64,000 nucleotides of DNA from Medicago truncatula (taxonomy: Eukaryota > Streptophyta > Magnoliopsida > Fabales > Fabaceae), in contig NC_053049.1 in NCBI RefSeq assembly GCF_003473485.1, forward strand, positions 30,959,292-31,023,291, in the 5' to 3' direction. Made by a program: the position numbers and the translations under genes. This document shows positions 11,561 to 22,840 of this stretch, piece by piece (position 1 is the stretch's first letter; each line of letters opens with the position of its first letter). Below the pieces are notes generated by a model, which was given only the letters and a program-made list of their open reading frames with translations, was not told where the DNA came from and searched no databases.

Positions 11561-12000
11561 TACTCAAAAAGGATAAGGTTATCCTATTTAGTTATTTTTG
11601 TAATTCAATTTTATCATGTGAACCATTATTTCAGCGGTTAATAAATGACATTTATCCACCCGCACTACACGTGGGTCACGAGGAAGTAAAATATATAAAG
11701 TATATGAGAATGTAATAAGAGGTAGTGCATGATCGAATGGAGTATTTATCACTCAACAACCATGACTAGGTAGTTAAGTTTCAAGACGAAGGTTTTAAAT
11801 TTTTGACATAATGTCACGGTCTCTAGGGAAGTTTCTATCTTAATTATAATTTTTTTTTTTATTTAAAATTTATTGAATAATTAATCTATTTAATTTATAT
11901 TACAGACCAAATACTCTTACATTACCTTTAAAAAAAAAACTCTTATATTAGTTTTTTTATTACAAAAATACATTAGTTTTATAATAAATTTAAGGTCAAA
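11561..12000. other. Upstream flank of UGT copy 2
   Basis: No gene. AT-rich. The stretch around 11750-11830 (gactaggtagttaag, then tgtcacggtctc) looks like a degraded tRNA-derived SINE, but I cannot support it. Confidence 0.35.
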
Positions 12001-12398
12001 TGCATCTAAAAGTCCTTTAAATTTTTCATTTTTTATAAAGTGGTCATTTAAGTTTCAAAGGTCCCAAACAAGTCCTTTTAGTTTTTGAATCGTTTCAAAC
12101 AAGTCCTATTGTAGATAACATAGTTGGTAATTGCTTCCTTGAACTCATCTTTGGTACCAAATCTAGTTCTAATACCCACTTAAAATTAGTCATCTTTTTA
12201 GGCATGACAAATGATGGATAATACTCTTTGTTGCTATCATCTGAATCATCACCATCATCCTCTAAAAGGACTTGTTTGAAACGATTAAAAAACTAAAAGG
12301 ATTTGTTTGAGACTTTTGAAACTTAAAGGACCACTTTAAAACTTCTGAATATTAAAGGACAACTTTGAAAAAACGAAAAACTTAAAGAACCTTTAGAT
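12001..12398 (-). mobile_element. Internally deleted Mutator-like element (MULE)
   Basis: Long imperfect terminal inverted repeats (about 12005-12110 and 12262-12398) share phrases such as aagtggtc.tttaagtttcaaa and gtttcaaacaagtcct. The centre is a remnant of mudrA transposase. No clear TSD was found. Too small to be autonomous. Confidence 0.7.
12109..12265 (-). pseudogene. Remnant of mudrA transposase N-terminal domain
   Basis: On the minus strand an acidic stretch (EDDGDDSDDSNKEYYPSF) is followed, after a frame change, by RTRFGTKDEFKEAITNY. This matches the N-terminal DNA-binding module of plant MuDR transposases, which typically reads GTRFGTKDEFKEAI after an acidic leader. About 50 codons remain. 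Confidence 0.7.
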
Positions 12399-12837
12399 AT
12401 AATGAAATATTTATTAATTAAACAATCAAACAACAAATCGTATTATATGAAATCTCTTCATCCCATCACATCCATTCACTAGTAAGGTATAAAATGTTGT
12501 TGTCTCTGTTAAAATGCACCTGTCACCATAAAGTCATTTGGTGGGGAATGGATTGGGACATTGGATACTATCAAGATTGAGTGTCTTTATTGTTGATTAT
12601 CACAGATGATTGACAAAATTACAAAGTCACTAAAGTTCTCATTTAATGGTGGACCTATTTATACACTTTTGTAAATATGTGTGAAATGGTGAAATTATGT
12701 CATTTATGTTGAGATGAATGAAATATCAAATAAGAGTGTGAATGTTTGAAAAAAACTGTTAGAATGAGTGTTGTTACCACTACTTAATTAATGAATATTT
12801 ATATATATTTAAACACTGATTTTTTTATACACAATTC

Positions 12838-13490
12838 ATACTCCCTCCAAAAAAAAAAAAAAAACACATTTATTAAGAAAATAAAAATATAGTAGTTTGC
12901 AACATAGTTTCTTGTGTTATCCTTGAAATAAGTTTTATGGGAAGATGTAAAAACAATTTTCATTACTTATTGGTTATTGAAAAAAAGGCTAAAATATGAT
13001 TTTGGTCCCTGCAAATATGCCTCGTTTTAGTTTTAGTCCATGTAATTTTTTTTGTTGTTTTTGGTCCCTGCAAATATGAATCGTTTTGGTTTTGGTCCCT
13101 GACCCCACTTTTGTGATGATTTGCACACGTGGCACATGATGACTGAACCCATTTATTAGAAAAATAGTCCCTGCAAAATCTTTTGATTTTTAAAAAGGTC
13201 CCTGCAAAATATTTTACTTTTGAAAATAGTCCCTCCAGGGACTATTTTCAAAAACAAAATATTTTTCAGGGACCAAAAACAACATAAAAATTTTACAGGG
13301 ACTAAAACCAAAACGAGGCATATTTGCAGGGACCAAAATCATATTTTATTGTTGATAAAATGAAACAAGGAGCAAATTGAATGCACTATGCATTTAATTT
13401 TCCTTTGGAAAAGATAATTTTTTGAAATAACATAATTAAATATGATAAAAGTTGGTATATTTTGCTTATAATTTGGGACAAAAAAAACGT
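12838..13490. mobile_element. Stowaway-like MITE split by a later insertion
   Basis: The left end reads tactccctcc and the right side holds the inverted tttgcttataatttgggac. The middle (tgggaagatgtaaaaacaat, then attggttattga) resembles the element at 31210-31443. The right terminal ggaggg is not seen, so the outer boundary is uncertain. Confidence 0.5.
12990..13346. mobile_element. MITE with long 'ggtccctgcaaatatg' inverted repeats
   Basis: Left arm aaaatatgattttggtccct followed by gcaaatatgcctcgttt. The right arm (13300-13346) is its inverted copy. Non-coding; same style as the elements at 26513-26800 and 34243-34742. It interrupts the Stowaway-like sequence around it. A TSD is not clear. 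Confidence 0.7.
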
Positions 13491-13773
13491 AATAATAGTC
13501 ATTTCCTTTTTTCATAAACCATCGATATCAGCATGAAATGCAAATAATTTTGATAACTAACATACTTTATTAGGCTCTTCTTAGCAGGTAGGTACTTTGG
13601 CATCGTTAGCATGATACTATATATGTAACAGAAGCTGTAGAAGACCTTTTGATGTATAAACTAAAGATCCAGCTACTACAATTCAATTCACTAAAGATCA
13701 AGCTATAAACCATATGACCGACACACGACCCACATCCTTTGAACACAGCAAAGAACATAAAATTATTAAGAAT

Positions 13774-16700
13774 TTACTTGGGTATTGCTAGATATTTTCC
13801 ATTTTGAAGAAATTGTAGCTCCATTTCTGGTCTCTTACAATGCAATGGCAAGTCCATTCTAGCCTTCTCATTATCTTTTGATTTACCAGAGACATTCATC
13901 ACCGTGTGAATTATATTGTCACAAAAGTTCTTTTCAATGTGCATAACATCAAGATTATGTCTCAATAAATTTGTTGGTGTAAGCCCTAGAGGCCAATAGT
14001 TTATGTTAAACCTATCTTATGTATCATGACTTTTATTATTGAATAATATATGGCACTCTTTATTATATTTAGATAATGTTAATAAAGTCCTTAGAATAGA
14101 TAGTTCGTGTAATAATATATTAAGTGTGACTTAATCATGAGATTACATTATCTTAAAGAAAGCTATTCTTAAATGTATCCGTAGTCAAAGCTTTAATATG
14201 AATAAAGGATAATAATCAAGCGTCGAGACTATTATGTATGTAGACTGATGACCGCATCCCATGGGTCATAGATATGAGATATCAAGTCTATACATATATA
14301 TAAATATTAGGAGTAATATTTATATTGGATTGACCCACCGTGAGAATACTACATAGTAAGTTATGAAATTGTCATAAGATATTCTCACAATGATAATAAT
14401 GTATATCGCTCTTAGACCTGAAACCACTATGATCCTTAGATGTGGACTCAAGTGCTTTGTTGCCATTCTAACGTTGTCTGTAAAAGGATAATCATAACGT
14501 TGGTTGATGGGTACTTGATGAATCATGCTAAGGGGCATGAGTGTCCTTGATGGGATTTGTCCCTCCTCATAAATAGGAGATATATCTTTAGGCCTCTTGA
14601 TGAAATATGACTGTAAAACTGCATGGCCATGCCGAACTAAGTCAATATGAGATATTGGATTTATTCGTTATTCAGTATATTTCGGAATCAAGATATCTAA
14701 TTATTGATCTATACAAGGGTGACAATACCTATGCCTTGAGATCAATAAAAGGTATCGAGACAAAGGAGAAATTATACACATGAATATTATCATGAAAGGT
14801 TTCGTCAGATCACTTGACATTCTTGTCACTTGGGTAGCAATGATGTGTTGCTAGATACCGCTCATTGTTTATAATATTAAATATCAGATTTAATATTATT
14901 GCCAACGTGACCAGAACCTATAGGGTCACACACAAAGAACAGTCAAAAGAGAAATATATAAGTACGACTTATATAATGGGTGTATTTAGTAAATAAAGCT
15001 AATTAGTTAGCAAAATTACTAAACTCGTTATTGGGCTTAGTGAAGTCCAATAGTGGCTTCTGACTTGCATAGCGCACAAGGAGTTCTATAAATAGAACCC
15101 TAGTGCTGAAGTTTGATGTTACGCGCTTTGAAGAAACCCTAGCTCTCTGAGACTTCCGATTCCTTGGCTAGCACCGAGTTTTGGAGGAGCACTGTTCGTG
15201 TGGACTTGATAGAGGCTTTGCTGCTTGCTGCTTGCTTTGCTGTGATCGTGATTCCGGTTTCCAGCTTTCAGTTTCAGGTTCACACTTCGAGGTAACAATC
15301 GAATCACTGATTCACGTGTAATTCGTAATGATCCAAGGAAAGAAAATCGAAAATTTTTCCGCTGTTTATTCTGTAATGTAAATCGATTTTCCTTCAAAAT
15401 TATCTTTCCAGTAAGGGAGATCCCAGAAGATACTTCTTTTGGTCCAATGGTGCTCGTTACCGTATTGTGGGTGTCTGACTCTTTTGCCAACTTCTGTGAA
15501 TTTCAAAAGTCCTAGTTCATTGACTCTACGATATACTTCCTCTGATGATGTCCTAGGAGGCGGGCCATCTTTTTCTGTTTTTCCTTTAGTAAACAAATTC
15601 CTCTTCTTACGAAATTCATGTGTCGCTGGTAAAAACAGACGATGACAGTCAAACCACGAATGTTTTCTTCCGTGATGCAACCATATGGCCTTTGTGTGTT
15701 CCATGCAATGTGGACAAGCCAATCTTCCATGAGTCGACCATCCAGACAACATTCCATATGCAGGAAAGTCGTTAATAGTCCACATCAAAGCTGCCCTCAT
15801 TCTAAAATTCTTCTTCCTTGCAATATCATATGTCGATACACCGTTGCACAATCTATTCAAATCATCAATTAAGGGTTGTAGATACACATCTATACCATCT
15901 AAGGGGCTCGTAGGTCCTGGTACAATACAACTCAAAAACAAATAAGGCTTTGACATGCACATCTCAGGAGGAAGATTATACGGGGTAAGAAGAATTGGCC
16001 AACAAGAATAAGGCGTTGCCGATGCTTGGATATACAGAATAAATCCATCAGAGCATAATCCAAGCCTCACATTACGTGGATTTTCTGCAAAAATCACGAT
16101 GTACTTGATCAAAGTGCTTCCATGCCACCCCGTCACAAGGATGTCGCATCACACCTGAATTAGTTTTATTGTAATAATGCCACGTCATTTTTTCGGCCGT
16201 GTGAGTTGATGCAAACAATCTCTGCAATCTTGGTATTATTGGCAGATAAAACATTGACTTGACTGAGACTCGTTTCTTCTTCTGAGAACCGGCATCATCA
16301 CATACTTCATACCTCGGTGCATAGCAAAATTTACACGCCACCAACGCCCCATCATTTTTACCAAATTCGTTGTCGTAAAACAACATGCACCCATTAACGC
16401 AACAATCAATAGTTTTAACTTCCAATCCCAACTTCTCCACCAACTTTTGAGCCTCATAAAAACTCAAGGGCAAATTGTCCTTTACAGGAGTTGCGTCCCT
16501 CATGATATCTGTATAACACTCTGAGCCTTCTTCGGCTACACTCCAATCTAACGCGGCAGCTAAAAGCCTCACAATCATGGATAACTTAGAATCAGACGAC
16601 CCTTCAAACAATGGCTTGTTTACTTCTTGCATCATCTTGTAAAACTTCAACGCTTTCTCATTCGGGATTGTTTCCTCTTCACCACCCTCGGTGTAAGACA

Positions 16701-17042
16701 GGTTCACCCAAAGAGCATCACCGACCATATCTTCCATCACACCAAAGTTTTCACACTCCATACGCGCCTCACTGCTTGAGGCGTGCATATTAACATCAGA
16801 CTCGGTATTATTTGTCGGCTCTTGTTCACCGTGATAAATCCACAAATAATAATTCTCCGAATCAACCTACACGTACATTTAACACACGAACATCTTATCC
16901 CTCCCTCCAATTGGAAGGCATCTTGCGCCATGGCGTAAGCAACAAAATCACGAACTCCATCCACAAAAGCCGCCTTAAGTTTCCTTTTCCCCGGATATTT
17001 TCTATCGTACATCCAACTACGATGGAAAATATGTTGATCCAT
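13774..17042 (-). pseudogene. TNP2-type CACTA transposase pseudogene
   Basis: The start (17042) encodes an N-terminal transposase-associated domain (RSWMYDRKYPGKRK, then IRCSCVKC). The reading shifts frame near 16850 to continue through LWIYHGEQ, and shifts again near 16085 into FAENPRNVRLGLCSDGF of the Transposase_21/TNP2 domain. It continues through VPGPTSPLDGIDVYLQPLID and FPAYGMLSGWSTHGRLACPHC to DLPYWKDN. There a solo LTR interrupts it. Beyond the LTR the frame resumes with LRHNLDVMHIEKNFCDN and stops at 13774, well short of the usual C-terminus. At least two frameshifts, one LTR insertion and a 3' truncation make it non-functional. Confidence 0.88.
13972..15396 (+). mobile_element. Solo LTR of a copia-type element inside TNP2
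   Basis: It starts TGTTGGTGTAAGCCC and ends CCTTCA, with the 5-bp TSD aaatt at 13967-13971 and 15397-15401. Removing it restores an uninterrupted TNP2 reading across the site. Its 1425 bp and internal phrases (aaataggag, taatattaaat, agataccgctca) match the 1409-bp LTR at 56996-58404, so both belong to one family. Confidence 0.88.
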
Positions 17043-18356
17043 TTTTCGCGCCGCTGCAGTTGACTCAAATTAGTTCCATTTTTTATACGTAAATATTTTC
17101 TTTAATATAAATAACAATTTTTTTCTAATCACCTAAATATTTAGAAATTTGTACAAAATAAACATGCTATCGCATAAAAATTATATAATATTTTATATTT
17201 TATGACTAAAATATATAACATTTTCTAATCTATATCACATTTTCTAAAATTTGTATGAAATAAACATTGCGTGCACATACAAAATACGAACCACAAATAA
17301 ATGTTGAGCGCGGACGCCAATTGATTCCCACAAAATAATTCACATATGTCATATTAATTAACTTCATAATTCTTTTTACTAATTTACATTATTTTTCTAA
17401 CAAACTTAATTATACATATTTCTTTACTAACTTAATTTTTTTTTTAAAGAACGACGATAACATATTGACTAACTACATTTATTTTAAGTAAAACAAATTT
17501 GATCTAAATAACATATTTACTACAATTTAATTTTACTAACTATGTTTCTAATATCTAATATTTTTAATATTAATCCATTGAATAAATTTTAAATAAATAA
17601 AAGATACTAACCTCAAATAACAAGCCAACGAACAAGTGGATCAAAAAAAAAAGAAGCAATAACCAGCCAGCAGCAACACCAACTTTAAAATGGATCGAAA
17701 ACAAGGAAACAACAAAAAATAATACAACATATTTTAATAACTAAATTAACAATATATATAAATACACACATTTTTAAAAGTAAACATTTTTAACTAAACT
17801 ACAAGTTTTTCTACAAGCTAACACTTTTTTTATTATACTCTCTCTAACACTAATAAGTGGAAATTTAATTTAATCCCATAAATATTTTTTTAAAGAAGTT
17901 AATCCAACTAACATTTTTTTATAGAAAAATCCCGATAACATTTTTATTAATTACAATATAATAATTTTAGTAACTATTTTTCTAATAATTAATATTTAGT
18001 ACTAATACCATTGTAACAATAGTTAGAAATGTACCAACCTCAAATAATAAGTCAACGAACTAAGCGGAGGCAGCAAAATCAACGGCAACGAACAACAACA
18101 CCAACCTCAAAATGGATCAGAACCAACATAACTATAAAAAAAAATGTAACTTATTTTAAAATATAACGATATTAAATATTTATAAATTCAAACACATGTA
18201 AAATTGAATTCAATTATAAGAAAATATCAATAATTATCTTTGTTAGAAACTTCAACAATGATAATAACATTATGGAGAATAAAATTTGAGTGATATTAAA
18301 AAAATTTGAGTGAGAATAGAGTGAAAATTGTAAGGAAGAAAATAGAGTGAAGAGTT

Positions 18357-18367
18357 GTATATTTATA
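18357..18367 (-). promoter_or_regulatory. Probable TATA box of the CACTA transposase gene
   Basis: TATAAATATAC on the minus strand, followed by a pyrimidine-rich leader and lying between the terminal repeats and the transposase start, where CACTA promoters are found. Confidence 0.45.
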
Positions 18368-18450
18368 ATGCTGCAACGGTAACAAACGACTAGTTAGAAT
18401 GTGGGTCCCGTGTTTTCCGACGAAATTTTCGTAGGAAAATATCCAACGGC

Positions 18451-18690
18451 TTTCTGCATGTGGGGCCGCAGCTTTCCTAGGAAAATATTCGTCGGTAACA
18501 TAAGCCAATCACATGCTCTCACGCGCCCTTTTTCTGCATCTGGGGCCGCAACTTTCCTAGGAAAATATTCGTCGGTAACGTAGGCCAATCACATGCTCCC
18601 ACGTGCCCTTTTTCTGCATGTGGGGCCGCTGCTTTCCTAGGAAAGTATTCCTCGGTAAAATCAGCCAATCACAAGCTGCCACGCCCCACT
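18451..18690. repeat. Three 80-bp subterminal tandem repeats of the CACTA element
   Basis: tttctgcatgtggggccgc recurs at 18451, 18531 and 18611, exactly 80 bp apart. Each unit carries ctttcctaggaaa and attcgtcggtaa and then agccaatcaca. In En/Spm such GC-richer subterminal repeats bind the element's own protein. Confidence 0.85.
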
Positions 18691-18814
18691 TTTCTTGTCC
18701 TTTTTTACTGACATGTGCTTTCCTACGAAAATTTCGTCGCTAATTTGTAGGAAACCTTTTTCTAGGAAATTTCGTCGGAAATCTTTGTAGGAAAATTCAA
18801 TATTTCTTGTAGTG

Positions 18815-19180
18815 TATAGAAGAGGCTTATTCTTCTACGAAGAGAGGACGTACCCCTAGTGAGGACAAAAATGAGAAACCTCTGTAAATCTTGGTGTTCT
18901 TCTTTCTTATCCTTTTACTTTCAGTTATTTATCTTGATACATAAAATCATTGAATGATTTAGTTACCTTATAATAATGATTGATTACTTTGTATAAACAT
19001 GAGCTCAATTGCTTCTTGATTGAGATCTATAAACATACATATATCAAGGTGTTAATCTTGGCAATTAATTTGTCAATAATCCATTCATATATCAAGGTGT
19101 TAATCTTTCAAGTAGTGTGCTTTTGTTTATGAATAGGTTTGGCTTGATATAGTTTTAGTTTTGTAATTGTTTAGTGTATT
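18815..19180. other. Flank between CACTA terminus and solo LTR
   Basis: No gene. The phrase atatatcaaggtgttaatctt occurs twice (near 19040 and 19085). The sequence continues on the far side of the solo LTR at 22349, since the LTR TSD joins the two. The origin of the stretch is unknown. Confidence 0.4.
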
Positions 19181-20700
19181 TGTTATCACGATTTTGGGGT
19201 ATCAAGTTATTAATTAGGCTTGAACTTTTCAATCTTTGATATTCTCTATTTTTTCTTGGGAAGGGTAAAATTGAGAAAACCCTTAGAAACTCTAAGTTCG
19301 GGGGTCGTTTTCGTTACGGGAAGGTGTTAGGCACCCGTAACGACTATAGTATTCTATAGGAACCGCTTTCCTAACTTTATGTCTACGCTTTATTTTTATG
19401 CTTATTTATTGAAAAGAAAGTTTATTTAGTTTAAGAATGGAGGGAGGAAATGTTTGAGATTTTATTTTATTGGACTTGGAGAGGTTTTGACCTCTTGCCT
19501 ACATACCCTTTTAAGGGATCAAAATTCCATGTAGTTCTCTCTCAAAAATATTTTTGTGTGTTTCAATTGATTTTAAGTTTTGAAAAATGGTTTTAAAGAA
19601 GGGAAAGAGGGCGTAAAGGCATGAGAGAAGAAAATGGTGAATGGTTGGTTCAATTATTAAAAAAAAGTCTAAGTTGGAATTAGAGTTCATTTGAGTTTTT
19701 CTTAAGAAAATGAAGGGAAAATTCAATGGAGTTTCGACTCCAAGGTTTATTATAAATTTTTTTTTCAAGTGATGGAATTTGCTTATTTTAAAAAAGAATA
19801 TTTTCCTAAGTATCGCGTTCCCTAAGCATACATCTAAAGCGGTAAATCATCATACAACGTGTGTGCGTGTCGGTGCTTGTGTCGGTGTACATCATTAGAG
19901 TCCATTGTCCGTTACATTGGCCCTAGTTTACATTCTATGGTCTTGCAAGAAATTAAAAAAGAGAAATTGAAACTACCTAAATTTACATGCCAACTTTAAC
20001 ATAGAAATTGAAGGGTAAAAAAGCCTAAACTACAAGAAATTGAGATGGAGGTGGTAGAATGCTTATGAAATGGATGAAACATGAAGTAAAAAGGTTAGTA
20101 AAATGGGGTGTAAAATGATAGAACAAGTGAGCAAAGGAATACGAGATAAACGGTAAAAATGTCAACAATAACCAAAATGTAAAAAAGAAACACATTACTT
20201 GCAACACAAGAAACTAACAAATCACATCAAAAACAGTAAAACAAACACATGATCAGAGGCATATTCATCACAAAATAGCATATCAATCATTCATACCATG
20301 CCAAGATCTCATGAACAAATTATAGCAAGAAAATTCACAAGTTTAGACAAAGAAAGGGAGCAAATCAATCAAGAAAACATCACATATGTTTTTATCATTT
20401 TTTAACATGTAAAAACATCACAAAAATATCAAAAATGCATCAAGAAACACATAGAAATTTTTAGGAATTTTTACAAGAAAATTTGAGCACACAAGAGGTT
20501 CACATAGCAAAAACAGAGGGTGCACATAGCAAGAAATAGCAAAAACGCAGGAAACCACAGGGAAAAAAAGGCCCAAGCCCAAGCCTATTGGACCTGGACA
20601 CTCAGGGAGCGTTGGATTGATCCAGGGGATGAAACCCTAGGTACAACGGCCAAGATCAAGGGAAAATGGACTGGACTTGGACCGGTCTGGTTCAGTGGCC

Positions 20701-20709
20701 TATATATAT
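20701..20709 (+). promoter_or_regulatory. Possible plus-strand TATA box in the solo LTR
   Basis: tatatatat followed by a CT-rich leader (ttctctctctaactctcacc), the usual layout of a plant core promoter. It points opposite to the LTR's own orientation. Function is inference. Confidence 0.3.
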
Positions 20710-21580
20710 GTGGAGGCACCAGTTTATTTCATTTGCTACTCCCATTTCTCTCTCTAACTCTCACCTTCTCTCACTAGGTTCTTGTCTTCTCTTTTCTCCC
20801 CTCACCGGTTTCTACAGGAAACGACCGGAGAGGATGAAGATCGGCCGGAATCTTCATCTTCTCCGGCGAGAACTCCAGGTTCCGGTTGACCTAAGTTTTC
20901 AGATCTAACCCAAACTAACCCTAAACCACTCGTCTCTTCATTCTAAACACGAATTTGATATCAGAATTTGCATGCAAGCTTGGAATCGATGTAGATCGGA
21001 GAATTTGTTTACGGTTTTCAAAGATTTTTTTAGGTTTTCAATTTTTTGAAAGAAACTTCTTGAAACTCCGCAGATCTACATTGATTCAGTCTTGTTGATG
21101 TTTTTGAGAAAGAAAGTGAAGTTTAAGTGTTACCTGTGGTTTTAATCGGAGATTTCGAACCGGAATCTTCAGAAAAAGCTTGAATCTGATTCTGTTTGTT
21201 GATTTCTTGCTTTAAAACCGAAAATAAATCGGTGTTGTTCCTTCTTCTTCTTCACCGGTTCAATTTCTTCATCTTCTTTCCCTCTTCTTCTTCACTGATT
21301 CTCTGTGATCGGTGCTGGAGTTTATCACCGATTGGTGATGAATTCGCGCCTTGAATTGCAGAGAAACCAGTTCAATGATGATGATTCCTTGATGAATCTC
21401 TGAGAACTGTAGCGAATTTGATGAATTTGTTGGTGAATTGTGGTTCTGGAAAGCTAGGGTTTGAAGATTGTTCTACACGTTCTTGGTGATTTTGGATTTT
21501 GATCCTAACTGAAAAGAGAGAGAAATTTCTCTCTGTTTGTGATGTGGCGTGTATTGTGTGGCTCTCTGTGGCACTGTGCA

Positions 21581-21590
21581 CTATTTATAA
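21581..21590 (-). promoter_or_regulatory. LTR promoter TATA box, minus strand
   Basis: TTATAAATAG on minus, followed by a leader (gtgcacagtgccacagagag). This fits the U3/R junction of the LTR in its minus orientation. Confidence 0.5.
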
Positions 21591-22348
21591 GCTGCCAAGT
21601 GTGATCCTGGACCAATGAAATGGTGACACCTGTAATTTGGACATAACAAACTCGGCCTTGTACCATTTGGACTTGGGGACCTTTCTGCAAAATAAGAAAA
21701 TTGAAGGACTGGACTGCAATTTACAAAAAAGGACCTAAAAATGCAATTTTAAAAAGTATTGGACTAAAATGCAATTTTAGAAACTGTTTCAGGGACTAAA
21801 ATGCAATTAAAATAAAATTGAACTAAAATTGGTAAATTGGACAAAACGTAAAGAGAAACCTAGAATAAAATCAACAAAAGGACTAAAATGAACCAATTAC
21901 AAAAATGAGGTGTTTTAAAATATCTCTCTGTCGAAATTTCAACAGGAAAAGACCAAAATGCCCCTAGGGACTAAACTGACTCAAATGCAATTTTGAAATG
22001 GTTTTTTTTTTACAAAGACTTAACAATGATTTATACAGTCGAATTGAAAAGACTTATAGACAAATACAGGGACAAAAATGGGTTCCACTGCAGAAAATGA
22101 CCAAAATACCCTTTTGTATGATTTTTTGCAGATGCTTTGAAATAAAATGTAAGAAAGACACTTTGGATGGTTTTATGCAAGAAAATCAAAGACAAAATCA
22201 TGATTGAAAATACTTCGGGACAGAGACAGTAAAATATGCAGGTGAAACAAAGTAAAGATTCAGAGTAAAACAGAAGTAAATTGACAAATATCAATGGTGG
22301 AAAAGCAATTTGGATGAGTATTTTTAGGTCCAAAATCAGGATATAACA

Positions 22349-22840
22349 GTATTGAAGTTTGATTAATCATAGTCCAATTTATAGTTGGATTTCTTAATCA
22401 TATTGAATTGTTATTATTGCATTGTTTATCTCTTATCATTCGAAACGTGTGCAAAATTCAATAGTTGAAAAAGTTACCTCCCCTAGGTTCCTTTTGTGAC
22501 CGTCATATCGGCCAACAATTAATTAATCTAACTACTAACTATCATTATTCTTATCAAATCATTTACACCAAAACTTAAATCTCCACACTTGAAATAACTT
22601 TGTTGAATGGGAAAGGATAACTTATTCACTTAGAATAAGTGTATTATCATCAAAATCATTGAAACTATCGGCTTATCAATCTCTTTAGTTCTAACAGCAT
22701 TTGAATAACCATAATAATAAAACTAAAAGAAAGATAAAGAAATTTGGTGAACCTTATTAATGAATGCAGATACTAGAAACTTAAATTAAAGGAGAAAGGT
22801 ACTTATAAGGTGGTAGCATCAATCATAGTCGACATCACAA
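22349..22840. other. 3' flank of UGT copy 3
   Basis: No gene. Positions 22556-22770 are the counterpart of 9860-10070 downstream of copy 2. The stretch before it continues the sequence split by the solo LTR. Confidence 0.5.

Larger units (their letters stand above)
13774..18814 (-). mobile_element. CACTA (En/Spm) DNA transposon, left end missing or unrecognised
   Basis: The right terminus at 18814 reads CACTACAAGAAA on the minus strand, the classic CACTA end. Next to it are subterminal repeats carrying ccgacgaa and cctaggaaa motifs, then an AT-rich leader (17050-18400) with a partly duplicated segment (about 17610-17720 and 18036-18140), then TNP2 transposase sequence read on minus. No matching CACTA end was found to the left, so the element is truncated or its left end is degraded. 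The solo LTR at 13972-15396 lies inside it. Confidence 0.85.
19181..22348 (-). mobile_element. Ogre-like gypsy solo LTR
   Basis: It begins TGTTATCACGATTTTGG on plus and ends CCAAAATCAGGATATAACA. The perfect 5-bp TSD gtatt lies at 19176-19180 and 22349-22353, which makes it a complete solo LTR of 3168 bp. The gggaaggtgttaggcacccg motif (19319-19338) and the end TGTTATATCCTGATTTTGG read on minus are hallmarks I associate with legume Ogre/Tat LTRs. There is no internal domain and no long coding frame. Confidence 0.82.

Noticed and set aside
11501..11567. N-terminal extension of UGT copy 2 (start at 11567)
   Set aside because: It would overlap the TATA-like element, and copy 3 has no equivalent; MDTIRDEEK is the shared start.
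13380..13400. Left CACTA terminus at 'cactatgcat'
   Set aside because: Only five bases agree and no subterminal repeats accompany it.
18451..18690. 80-bp repeats as a CRISPR array or gene family
   Set aside because: They abut a CACTA terminus and are typical transposon subterminal repeats. The frames on them are artefacts of repetition.
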